15,799 bases of DNA from JBECKR01 sp040235415 (lineage in GTDB: Bacteria; Acidobacteriota; Polarisedimenticolia; Polarisedimenticolales; Polarisedimenticolaceae), in contig JBECKR010000075.1 of NCBI GenBank assembly GCA_040235415.1, positions 1 to 15,799 on the forward strand. The letters run 5' to 3'. A program made the position numbers and the translations under genes. Positions within the stretch are counted from its first letter, which is position 1. Each line of letters starts with the position of its first letter. Positions 1-6,470 of the stretch are shown here, piece after piece. The notes beneath the pieces are model-generated. The model was not told the origin of the DNA. It did no database searches and saw only the letters and a program-made list of their open reading frames with translations.

Positions 1-611
1 AGCGCGAAGTCGGCGCCGGGGCTGCCCTTGCGGCCGGTGTAGGTCTGCAGCGTGTCGCTCGCCGCCACGAACTTCTGCACGCTCGCGACGCTCGCGAACC
101 CGATGTCGTCCATGAGCTGTTTCGAGGTGCCGGCGGTGCTGTGGTACGGGTAGGCGAAGAAGTTCGTCCCGGTCTTGGACGTCACGCCCCCGTCCGCCGC
201 GCTCAGCGTCACCGAGAGCGACGGATCGTGCGACCCGACCACGATGTAGTCGACGTTGCCCGTCATCTTGACGTAGTAGCCCAGACCCGACTCCAAGGTG
301 AAGTCGGCGCCGGGGCTGCCCTTGCGGCCGGTGTAGGTCTGCAGCGTGTCGCTCGCCGCCACGAACTTCTGCACGCTCGCGACGCTCGCGAACCCGATGT
401 CGTCCATCAGGTTCTTCGAGGTCGCGATCCCGGTCTGGCGGTTGAACGGCAAGCCCAGCGTGTTCGTGCCGGTCTTGGACGTCACGCCGCCGTCGGCCGC
501 CTTCAAGCCGTAGTTCAGCTTGAACCCCATGTTCGAGGCGAGCAGGCCGCCGGCCGCGAGCGCGACCGCGATGGCACCGACCATCACTCCCACGAATACC
601 CTCTTGTTCAT
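1..611 (-). CDS. Secreted repeat protein, about 100-residue repeats (3' end missing)
   Basis: The ATG at 609-611 is preceded by a strong GGAGGAG ribosome site and opens a signal peptide (MNKRVFVGV, then an Ala/Val/Leu-rich core to about residue 25). The reading frame is open for 203 codons to the window edge, so the C-terminus is missing. The mature part is repetitive: AADGGVTSKTGTN occurs at residues 38-50 and, as AADGGVTSKTGTN again, at 138-150. LMDDIGFASVASVQKF and the residues after it occur at 68-104 and again at 166-202. Between them lies a segment ending in YYVKMTGNVDYIVVG. The repeat is Gly/Ser/Thr-rich with alternating beta-like stretches and has no catalytic motif that I recognise. 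I infer an exported surface or extracellular structural protein; the family is not known to me. It lies downstream of the ECF sigma and putative anti-sigma genes but has its own promoter region, so it could be a target of that sigma factor. Confidence 0.85.
   Translation of the reverse strand, partial: MNKRVFVGVMVGAIAVALAAGGLLASNMGFKLNYGLKAADGGVTSKTGTNTLGLPFNRQTGIATSKNLMDDIGFASVASVQKFVAASDTLQTYTGRKGSPGADFTLESGLGYYVKMTGNVDYIVVGSHDPSLSVTLSAADGGVTSKTGTNFFAYPYHSTAGTSKQLMDDIGFASVASVQKFVAASDTLQTYTGRKGSPGADFA
6..113 (-). repeat. 108-bp perfect direct repeat, distal copy
   Basis: This stretch is identical base for base to 300-407 (offset 294 bp, or 98 codons) and lies inside the repeat-protein gene. 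It encodes the LMDDIGFASVASVQ... half of the repeat unit, with no third-position differences. The match breaks at 114 (g against c at 408). Confidence 0.95.
300..407 (-). repeat. 108-bp perfect direct repeat, proximal copy
   Basis: This is the partner of 6-113. The other conserved block (AADGGVTSKTGTN) is spaced 300 bp rather than 294 bp and shows silent and coding differences, so only this half of the unit has been kept identical. That suggests recent duplication or gene conversion. Confidence 0.95.
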
Positions 612-715
612 GAATTCTCCTCCGGGTTCAGTGCCGCTCCGGGTGCGACGCCCGGGTTCCTCGCCGGATCCCCCCGTCCCGGAACACGGTTCCCCGAGCC
701 TCGAGACCCGGGGTC
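612..715 (-). promoter_or_regulatory. Structured 5' leader of the repeat protein
   Basis: Two short inverted repeats lie between the candidate promoter and the ATG: CCGGG/CCCGG at 639-643 and 651-655 (7-nt loop), and GGAAC/GTTCC at 681-693 (3-nt loop). The ribosome site GGAGGAG ends 6 nt before the ATG. Neither hairpin has a following U-tract, so they are not intrinsic terminators. They might stabilise the message of an abundant surface protein, but in GC-rich DNA they may also be chance. Confidence 0.25.
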
Positions 716-721
716 CGCGTA

Positions 722-749
722 AATGTACCGGGAAGTTCGGGATCGTCAA
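722..749 (-). promoter_or_regulatory. Candidate promoter for the repeat protein
   Basis: On the minus strand TTGACG (744-749) is followed by a 16-bp spacer and TACATT (722-727), a 5/6 and 4/6 match to the vegetative consensus. It would give a leader of about 100 nt before the ATG at 611. Just upstream there is also GGGAAAC, which resembles the GGAAC-type -35 element of some ECF promoters, so recognition by the nearby ECF sigma factor is an alternative. This is a pattern match only. Nothing else gene-like is seen in the 214-bp gap 612-825. Confidence 0.35.
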
Positions 750-825
750 GCGAAGTTTCCCGCTGGCCACGTTCTGGAACGTCCCCCCCGCCGACGGCGG
801 TTCGTTGCCCAAGTAAAACCAAGGA

Positions 826-1278
826 TCAGTCGATCTTATAGAAAACGAGGGCCGGTCCGCTCTCGGCGGAGTCGCGGAACGTCCGGTCCCGCACCCGCTC
901 GGCCCGGCTCTCGTCGAAGCGATACGGAACGTCGGAACGGACCACGGTGTGCACCGCCTTGCCGTTCGCGATCGTGAACACGATCTCGCCCCCTTGTTTG
1001 GCGGCCTCGAGACGCGGCCCGTTCGAGGCACGGCGCTCGGGCGCATGCGGGAGCGTCGCGATCAGGACGGCGACCAGCACCGCGGGCACCGTCCCGAGCC
1101 ACGCGAGACGCCGCATCGGCACGAAAAGTGACGTGAATTTCGGACTTTCTTCGCGCGCGGGCACAGTCGCGCGCTCGACGATCGCGGCACGGGTCGCTCG
1201 CGAGAGGCGCGCCCCCGCGTCGGCGGAGCGCAGCCCGCGGGCCGCGCGCCGGAGCGGATCGTCATCGAAGCGCCGCAT
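826..1278 (-). CDS. Single-pass membrane protein, putative anti-sigma factor
   Basis: The 150-residue product starts at the ATG at 1276-1278, which has a clear GAGGAGG ribosome site; a longer reading from a TTG at 1335 lacks one. Residues 1-55 are Arg-rich and predicted cytoplasmic (MRRFDDDPLRRAARG...). One hydrophobic segment follows at about 57-77 (RLAWLGTVPAVLVAVLIATL). The remaining 70 or so residues should be outside the membrane and contain IVFTIANGKAVHTVV and a C-terminal FYKID. It lies 73 bp downstream of the ECF sigma gene, which is the usual place and topology for an anti-sigma factor. The cytoplasmic part has no HxxxCxxC zinc-binding motif of the ZAS family, so this role is inferred from position and topology only. 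It could equally be an unrelated membrane protein of unknown function. Confidence 0.7.
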   Translation of the reverse strand: MRRFDDDPLRRAARGLRSADAGARLSRATRAAIVERATVPAREESPKFTSLFVPMRRLAWLGTVPAVLVAVLIATLPHAPERRASNGPRLEAAKQGGEIVFTIANGKAVHTVVRSDVPYRFDESRAERVRDRTFRDSAESGPALVFYKID

Positions 1279-1351
1279 CGTGGCCTCCTCGTGCCCCACA
1301 CCGGGTATGACCGCGCCGGGGCGCGAGGCGTTCAACGATGGGGAGGGAGAA

Positions 1352-1963
1352 TCAGTCCTCGAGCCCCAGAAGGCCCCGCAGGCGCCGTCGCGCGAGGCCG
1401 AGGTGGCGGCGCACCGTCACGCGGGTGATCCCGAGCGCCCGCGCGACCTCGAGGGTTTCGAGGCCCTCGACCTCGCGGAGCACGAACACGGCGCGCTCGC
1501 GCTCGGTGAGGGACTCGAGGGCGGCCTCGAGGCGGCGCCGGAGCATCGCGTCGGTCGCGGCGTCCTCGGGACCGCCCGCCGACTCGGCGGCCGCGTCGAG
1601 CCCGTCCGGCCACGGCGCCTCGGTCTGCCGCCTGCGGCCGTGGCCGCGACGCCAGGTGTGGGAGGCGTTGACCGTCACGCGGTACACCCAGCCGGCGAAC
1701 GATCCCCCCGCGCGATAGCCGCCGAGATGGCGGAACACCCGCATGAAGACGTCCTGCGCGACGTCCTCGCGGTCCTGCGCGGGAATCCCGAGCAGGCGCA
1801 GGACCCGCAGCACGGCCGTCTCGTGGCGCGCCAGCAGCGCCTCGAAGGCGCGGATCTCGCCCGCCCGCGCTCTTTCCACGAGGACGTCGTCGGCGTCTTC
1901 GATACCGGGTGCGGGATCGGTCACGCGACCTCGCGCGCGGGCGGCCTCAATACGGGCTGACAT
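1352..1963 (-). CDS. ECF-type RNA polymerase sigma factor
   Basis: The product is 203 residues long and directs RNA polymerase to a specific set of promoters. Region 2 spans roughly residues 29-110 and includes the core-binding stretch DREDVAQDVFMRVFRHL and the -10 recognition helix FAGWVYRVTVNASHTWRR. A variable Glu/Ala-rich linker follows. Region 4 (about 148-197) reads LTERERAVFVLREVEGL then a helix-turn-helix with ALGITRVTVRRHLGLARRRL. There are no regions 1 or 3, as expected for sigma-70 group 4. The ATG at 1961-1963 lies inside the end of the C25 peptidase gene (17-bp overlap), pointing to translational coupling. A GTG at 1922-1924 with GAGG close upstream is an alternative start that would drop 13 residues. 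The next gene may encode its anti-sigma factor. Confidence 0.93.
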   Translation of the reverse strand: MSARIEAARARGRVTDPAPGIEDADDVLVERARAGEIRAFEALLARHETAVLRVLRLLGIPAQDREDVAQDVFMRVFRHLGGYRAGGSFAGWVYRVTVNASHTWRRGHGRRRQTEAPWPDGLDAAAESAGGPEDAATDAMLRRRLEAALESLTERERAVFVLREVEGLETLEVARALGITRVTVRRHLGLARRRLRGLLGLED

Positions 1964-4900
1964 TGCCCCGAGAGTCCACGGCCAGCACCGAATAATACCG
2001 GTTCCCGGCCGCCGGAACGATCTCGATCGTGGTCACGGACGTGGTCGCGATCGAGGGCACCGTGCCGTCACGGACGTCCGCGCGCGTGAACGGCACGGAC
2101 GCGGCGTAGACCTCGTAGTGGTCGATCGAGGTCGCTGCGCCGTGGACGTCCGTCGTGACCGCTCCCCAGCTCAGCACGAGGTTCCCGGGAGTCGTCGAGG
2201 ACCTGCCGAGCGTCATGGCATCGATGCCGGCCGGAAGCTCGCGCCCGAGACCGCCGGGGTTGCCGTCGATGTCGACCGCGCGCACGAGGTAGTGGTACCT
2301 CGGCGTCCCTCCGGCGAGCGCGCCGACGTCGGTGAACGCGGTCGCCGTCGTCTCGCCGATCTTGGTCGCGGGACCGGGGACGAAATCCGGCGTCGTCCCG
2401 CGGTAGACCTCGTAGCGCGCGACCGCCTCGGGCCCGCCGTAGATGTCGTCCACGACGGCCGTCCAGGACAGCGCCGCATCGGAGCCGGACTTCGCGAGCG
2501 TCAGGTCCGAGATGAACTCCGGCGCGCGCAGCCCGCGCACGAACGTCGGCACGCCGCTCTTCTCGGCCGAGTAGTCCGAGGCCTTCCCCGACGTGTTCGT
2601 GGCGGTGACCGCGACGTAGTACGTCGTCCCGTTCTCGAGCCCGGTGATGCGGTAGCTCGTCGCCTTCGCGGCGGAGCCGCTCGAGGTGTACACCCCCGGG
2701 TCGACGCCCCAGTGCACGTCGTACTCCTTGAGGTCGGACTCCGCGTTCGGGTCCCAGACGACGTCGAGGACGCCGCCGCTCTCGGGGTCGGTCACCACCA
2801 CTCCCTGGGGCGGTGCGGGCGGGTTCGGGTTCAGCGGGACCGCCTTCAGGCAATCGGGGCCGTCGACGTCGCAGTCGGAGTTGAAGTTCGACCACGCCGA
2901 CTCGAACCCGTCGGCGTCGAGAGCGACGATGTAGTAGTAGTACGTCTGCGTGTTGCGGACGTCGGTGTCGGCGTAGGTCGTCGCGCTCACCGGCGCGGCG
3001 TTGACCTTGGCGTACGGCACCGCCGGCGGGTTCGTCGAGCGGTAGACGTCGTAGGTCGCGCCGGAGGTCGCGCTCGCGGTCCACGCCAGGTCGACGAGGA
3101 CGTTGCCGCCGACGGCGCTCGGGCTCGTCGGCGGAGCGACCGACGGCAGCACCAGGCGCGTCGTGGGGTCCCCCAACAGGACGTAGTTCTGGCAGCCCTC
3201 GATCGAGCCCTGGGCGCACAGCTGCACCAGGGCGTCGAGGACCGGGAGATCGAGCGTGCGGATCTTCTTCGGCCCGAACAGGTCGTTCCACACGACGTCG
3301 GAGACCGTCTGGCCCAGGAAGCTGAACGACAGCCCCGACGGCGAGAACACCGCGACCGCCCCGCCTCCGGCGTAGGTCAGCCAGTCCTCCCCGTTGGCGC
3401 GCGCGAGCTTGGTGTGGAACCCGCCCGACAGGCAGTTGTGCGCCAGGAGCCACGGCAGACGCCCCTGGTTCGTGAGGTCGTAGACGTCGAGGCGGGTGTC
3501 GCCCTGGTCCCAGATGCGGTCGTCCGACCACACCTGGAAGTTGCTGTGCCCGACGAACTGCGTGAGCGCGGCGCCGTCGGCGCCGGAGACCGCGTCGACG
3601 CCGTCGACCGCGTCCTTGACGTCCTGCGTCATGCTCGTCGAGTCGCACAGGTTCGTGTCGAGGTTGCAGTAATCGCTGTAGTACCGCAGGAAGCGCGTCG
3701 TGTGCGGCGGGGTCTTCATGAACGCCGCGGCCGTCGCGTTGGTCTGCTCGAAGCCGAGCGACTCGCCGGGATCGATGACGCCGCTGCCGTTCTTCTTCCC
3801 GCGATCCGAGATGAACAGCGCGTGCCGCGTCCAGTTCCCCGGGGGGGGCGCCTGCTCGTAGTCGAGGACCTTCTGGAGGACGGCGTCGGTGTCCGCGAGC
3901 GTCCGAGTCGGGATCCGGCCGACCACGAGGTCCGCGAGCGAGTCCCCCCCGACCACCGCCGCCAGGAGGTTGTCGCTGGCGTAGTACCCGAGCTGGGGAT
4001 CGTCGTCGAACAGGATCTCGGTCGGCGTCAGGTCCCCGGCCGCCGCTCCCCCCTTGAAGTCGTACGATCCGTCACCGAGGAGTAGGACCCAGGAAGGCTT
4101 CGGGTCGGCCCAACCCTCCCCCGGGTTCGTCGACATCACCCAGCCCAGGAAGTTCCGGATCGCGCTCGGTCCCGAAAGGCCGTCGTTGAACTCGTCCTCG
4201 ACGTCGTCGAGACGGGCGATCTTGGACGTGATCCCCTGCGTCGCCCGAAGGTCGAGGAGCTGCCGCAGCGGGCTGCCCGCGGCGTCGTTCAGGATCGTCG
4301 GGTTCGCGATGACCACGAGGTCGGCCTGGGTGAGGTTGTCGCGGAGGTCGGAGACCGTGTCGGCGCTGAAGTCCGGGTCGGCGGGAACCGCGGCGGCGGC
4401 GTCGCCGGCGACGACGAAGCGGCGCGGCGTGCCGTCGGCGAGCGCGGGATCGTTCGCGACGTGGAACCGCACGGTGAACGGGCCGGTTCCGCTCGCCGTC
4501 GCTCCGATCAGCCGCACGGCGTCGATCACCCCGGAGCCGTTGACGCGACCGGTGAGCTCGTAGATCGCGGGGGTCGCCGTCCCCAGACCGGAGACCTCGA
4601 ACTCGACGTCCTCGTCCGGCCAATCGAAGGTCAGGACGTCCCCCGAGGCCTGGAACGTGCGGCGGTAGCGCACCTCGATCCAGTCCAGGATGACGCTGTG
4701 GTGCCCGCTCGCGATCGGGAGGGCCTCGAGGCGCACCCGCACCGGGTCGCTCGCCGTCGGGCCCGACCCGGGGTAGGTCCAGGTGAAGTCGTGCAGGTAG
4801 GTCACGCGGCCGTCGAAGCTGCCGTCGTCGTCGTTCGTCGCGAGGGTCTGGTTGGTGCCGTTCAGCAGGGTCACGCGGGTGTGGTGGTCCGGCGTCACGG

Positions 4901-6212
4901 TGCTGCTCTCGGTCGTGCCCTTGACGTGGACGAGGACGTGCAGGTCGGCGGTCGAGGATGCCAGCCCCGGAAGCGCCACGGCGTCCGTCCGGGTCGCGGT
5001 TGCGTTGTCCGTCAGCGTCGGCGACCAGCTCCAGGGATCTTCGCCGCCCAGCGGTCGCCAGGCGTCGTCGACCTCGAGGCGCGTCACCGACTCGAAGTCC
5101 GTCGGGGCGGTGGTGGCGTTGAGGGGCGTCGCGTCGGTCCCGGCCATCCGGACCCGCGGGCCTGCCTCGACGGTCAGGAAGTAGACGTTCTCGTCCGAGA
5201 AGTCCGCCGCCTCGTAGATGTCCGACGCCGGCGGCGTGCGGTCGGTGTTGAACACCGTCTTCGGCTCGTCGTCGAGCGCCTGTCCGTAGAACTGAACCCA
5301 CTCCCCCGGATCCAGGAGGTCGTTGCCGTTCCCGTCGAAGACGTCGAGCGGAACCTCCTCGCCGCGGTCGGAGAGCTTCCAGGTCGACAGCGGCTCCGCG
5401 AGGAATCCGGTTCCCGTCATCCGGGTGTAGGTCAGCCGCTCGACGCCGTTGTGCCGGATCCGGATGCGGTAGCGCGGGCCGCCGGCCTGCGTCCCGGCCG
5501 CCGTCGCCGCCGAGACCGGCGACGGCGTCTCCGCACCCAGCCGGAACGTCGTGCCCTGCGCGTAGTTCACGAACGCCGCGCGGTACACCGGCTCGAACCT
5601 CGGATCGAACCGCGGCGCCGCCGGGGGGAAGCCGCCTTCGAACTCCACCGTGACCTCGAGCCGCGCCGCGACCCGCAGCCCGCCCGCCGTGGGGTCGTAG
5701 CGCACCGGCGCGAGGTGGACTTCGACGTAGCGCTGCTCGCGCAGGACGCCGATCCTTCCGAGCCACGCCGCAGGCCGTTCCGGCAGGGCGGCCGGAGCGT
5801 ACGCGGCCGGGGCGGCGCGGAACTCCCGGCGAACCCGGACGGGCGAGCCGGGATCGGCGTCGATCACGCGTCGCGGCACGGGACGTGGCACGATCCCACC
5901 CATGACGTGCTCGTCGAGCGCGCGCACGGTCAATCGCGGAACGCTGCCGGGAGGGATGGCGACCAGAACGGTCTTGATGGGCACGTCGGGGGCTCCGGGA
6001 CGGCGTTCCACCGTCCCGAAGCCCGCGATCGAGATGTGACGGAAGCCGCTTTCCGCCTCGCTCCAGGTCGGCGCCGGAGTGACGAGCGTGAACGCGGCCC
6101 GGGATTCGCCGACGGAGCCCCGCGGAACGATCGATCGGTCGGCCGTCGCTGCGGTTCCGATCGCGCCTGCGAGGATCAGGCTTCCGAGGAGAGCGACTCT
6201 CCGGAGCCTCAT
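1947..6212 (-). CDS. Secreted C25 (gingipain-type) cysteine peptidase with four FN3 domains
   Basis: The 1421-residue product starts at the ATG at 6210-6212, which gives a good signal peptide (MRLRRVALLGSLILAGAIG, likely cut near ATA/D). An in-frame start further upstream would overlap the peptide gene and bury the signal. After a propeptide-like N-terminal region and a beta-rich region (to about residue 620), the C25 catalytic domain spans about 620-1020. It contains WVLLLGDGSYDFKG, LADLVVGRIPTRT, the catalytic histidine in FVGHSNFQVWSDDRIW (His889), and the nucleophile in LPWLLAHNCLSGGF (Cys927), followed by GGGAVAVFSPSGLS. Four FN3-like domains follow at about 1020-1115, 1132-1225, 1229-1325 and 1334-1421. 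The last runs to the C-terminus, and I see no type IX secretion signal or membrane anchor. Characterised C25 enzymes cut after Arg or Lys; specificity here is unknown. It begins 25 bp after the peptide gene and overlaps the sigma gene at its other end. Confidence 0.92.
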   Translation of the reverse strand: MRLRRVALLGSLILAGAIGTAATADRSIVPRGSVGESRAAFTLVTPAPTWSEAESGFRHISIAGFGTVERRPGAPDVPIKTVLVAIPPGSVPRLTVRALDEHVMGGIVPRPVPRRVIDADPGSPVRVRREFRAAPAAYAPAALPERPAAWLGRIGVLREQRYVEVHLAPVRYDPTAGGLRVAARLEVTVEFEGGFPPAAPRFDPRFEPVYRAAFVNYAQGTTFRLGAETPSPVSAATAAGTQAGGPRYRIRIRHNGVERLTYTRMTGTGFLAEPLSTWKLSDRGEEVPLDVFDGNGNDLLDPGEWVQFYGQALDDEPKTVFNTDRTPPASDIYEAADFSDENVYFLTVEAGPRVRMAGTDATPLNATTAPTDFESVTRLEVDDAWRPLGGEDPWSWSPTLTDNATATRTDAVALPGLASSTADLHVLVHVKGTTESSTVTPDHHTRVTLLNGTNQTLATNDDDGSFDGRVTYLHDFTWTYPGSGPTASDPVRVRLEALPIASGHHSVILDWIEVRYRRTFQASGDVLTFDWPDEDVEFEVSGLGTATPAIYELTGRVNGSGVIDAVRLIGATASGTGPFTVRFHVANDPALADGTPRRFVVAGDAAAAVPADPDFSADTVSDLRDNLTQADLVVIANPTILNDAAGSPLRQLLDLRATQGITSKIARLDDVEDEFNDGLSGPSAIRNFLGWVMSTNPGEGWADPKPSWVLLLGDGSYDFKGGAAAGDLTPTEILFDDDPQLGYYASDNLLAAVVGGDSLADLVVGRIPTRTLADTDAVLQKVLDYEQAPPPGNWTRHALFISDRGKKNGSGVIDPGESLGFEQTNATAAAFMKTPPHTTRFLRYYSDYCNLDTNLCDSTSMTQDVKDAVDGVDAVSGADGAALTQFVGHSNFQVWSDDRIWDQGDTRLDVYDLTNQGRLPWLLAHNCLSGGFHTKLARANGEDWLTYAGGGAVAVFSPSGLSFSFLGQTVSDVVWNDLFGPKKIRTLDLPVLDALVQLCAQGSIEGCQNYVLLGDPTTRLVLPSVAPPTSPSAVGGNVLVDLAWTASATSGATYDVYRSTNPPAVPYAKVNAAPVSATTYADTDVRNTQTYYYYIVALDADGFESAWSNFNSDCDVDGPDCLKAVPLNPNPPAPPQGVVVTDPESGGVLDVVWDPNAESDLKEYDVHWGVDPGVYTSSGSAAKATSYRITGLENGTTYYVAVTATNTSGKASDYSAEKSGVPTFVRGLRAPEFISDLTLAKSGSDAALSWTAVVDDIYGGPEAVARYEVYRGTTPDFVPGPATKIGETTATAFTDVGALAGGTPRYHYLVRAVDIDGNPGGLGRELPAGIDAMTLGRSSTTPGNLVLSWGAVTTDVHGAATSIDHYEVYAASVPFTRADVRDGTVPSIATTSVTTIEIVPAAGNRYYSVLAVDSRGNVSPY
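3841..3848 (-). repeat. Eight-base homopolymer inside the peptidase gene
   Basis: Eight C residues on the coding strand (eight G on the given strand), directly next to four of the complementary base, encode a Pro-Pro-Pro run near residue 789, before the catalytic His and Cys. Slippage here would truncate the peptidase. It may also be a sequencing-error hotspot. Confidence 0.6.
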
Positions 6213-6237
6213 GCGGCGTTCCCGAAGGTCGGAAGAA
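6213..6237 (-). other. Short spacer with imperfect inverted repeat before the peptidase start
   Basis: The 25-bp gap between the peptide stop codon and the peptidase ATG contains TTCCGA, a 3-nt loop and TCGGGAA, an inverted repeat with one bulged base. The second arm includes GGGAA, the only weak ribosome-site candidate for the peptidase, so the stem could limit peptidase translation relative to the peptide. There is no U-tract, so it does not look like a terminator. Confidence 0.25.
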
Positions 6238-6354
6238 TCAGCTCTGAATCGGTCCGGCGCCGCACGCCGTGTCGTCGGCCTTGGCGCAAGTGACGGCCCG
6301 CGCCTCGAGCTTCTCGGTGTGGACGATGGCCGGGCGTTCATACGTCTTCTTCAT
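6238..6354 (-). CDS. RiPP precursor peptide (38 aa), candidate substrate of the radical SAM maturase
   Basis: The ATG at 6352-6354 follows GGGGGAGG, spaced 3 nt. The 38 codons end in TGA at 6238-6240. The N-terminal half is a charged leader starting MKKTYERPAIVH; Y5-x-x-P8-x-I10 matches the YxxPxL pattern that lasso-peptide leaders present to PqqD-like recognition domains. TEKLEARAVTCAK follows, and the C-terminal part has Cys23 and Cys31 (seven residues between) and ends GAGPIQS. The leader/core boundary is not visible; the Ala/Val-rich stretch around residues 18-22 is a reasonable guess. Neighbours fit the role: the radical SAM enzyme is 112 bp upstream with the PqqD-like protein before it. 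Radical SAM enzymes of this kind often make thioether or other Cys-linked crosslinks, so the cysteines are the likely modified sites. No dedicated transporter is seen. I recall similar short peptides with this EKLEARA-Cys pattern but cannot name a family. Confidence 0.8.
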   Translation of the reverse strand: MKKTYERPAIVHTEKLEARAVTCAKADDTACGAGPIQS

Positions 6355-6364
6355 AAGCCTCCCC

Positions 6365-6377
6365 CTGAGATGCTCAG
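6365..6377 (-). promoter_or_regulatory. Hairpin touching the ribosome site of the precursor gene
   Basis: CTGAG, a 3-nt loop and CTCAG form a five-pair stem whose last base is the first G of the GGGGGAGG ribosome site (6358-6365). It could tune or insulate translation initiation of the peptide. The stem is short and support is by eye only. Confidence 0.3.
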
Positions 6378-6413
6378 CTCAATACCTTGATCGACGAGCA
6401 TTTTTTCCTGTAA

Positions 6414-6430
6414 CCGGGGAAACCCCCCGG
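6414..6430 (-). other. GC hairpin in the precursor 5' leader
   Basis: CCGGGG and CCCCGG form a perfect six-pair stem around a 5-nt loop, placed within roughly 20 nt of the transcript start predicted from the promoter at 6442-6470. No run of U follows on the minus strand, so it is unlikely to terminate transcription. A 5'-end stem could protect the short mRNA from decay. Confidence 0.35.
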
Positions 6431-6441
6431 GAACCGGCTGA

Positions 6442-6470
6442 GTTATACGGCGCACCCCCCCCCATTTCAA
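6442..6470 (-). promoter_or_regulatory. Promoter of the precursor peptide gene, with a G9 spacer
   Basis: On the minus strand TTGAAA (6465-6470), a 17-bp spacer and TATAAC (6442-6447) match the vegetative sigma consensus at 5/6 and 5/6 with ideal spacing. The -35 overlaps the stop codon of the radical SAM gene. It would give a leader of about 80 nt. The spacer includes nine consecutive G (given strand C, 6455-6463), so slippage would change the spacing. A/T-rich elements like these are conspicuous in this GC-rich window. Confidence 0.6.

Noticed and set aside
791..803. CCGCC/GGCGG inverted repeat after the putative anti-sigma gene as a terminator
   Set aside because: The stem is only five pairs and is followed by G residues, not a U-tract, in the direction of transcription.
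1743..4085. 780-codon open frame on the plus strand
   Set aside because: It lies antisense to the C25 peptidase and sigma genes, whose domains and catalytic motifs are clear. Its translation is Arg/Val/Asp-rich low-complexity sequence with no recognisable domain, as expected for shadow frames in GC-rich DNA.
4461..6293. 610-codon open frame on the plus strand
   Set aside because: It is antisense to the N-terminal half of the C25 peptidase, again Arg-rich and without motifs.
6414..6430. GC hairpin as a terminator for the radical SAM transcript
   Set aside because: No U-run follows on the minus strand; it is listed as a leader structure instead.
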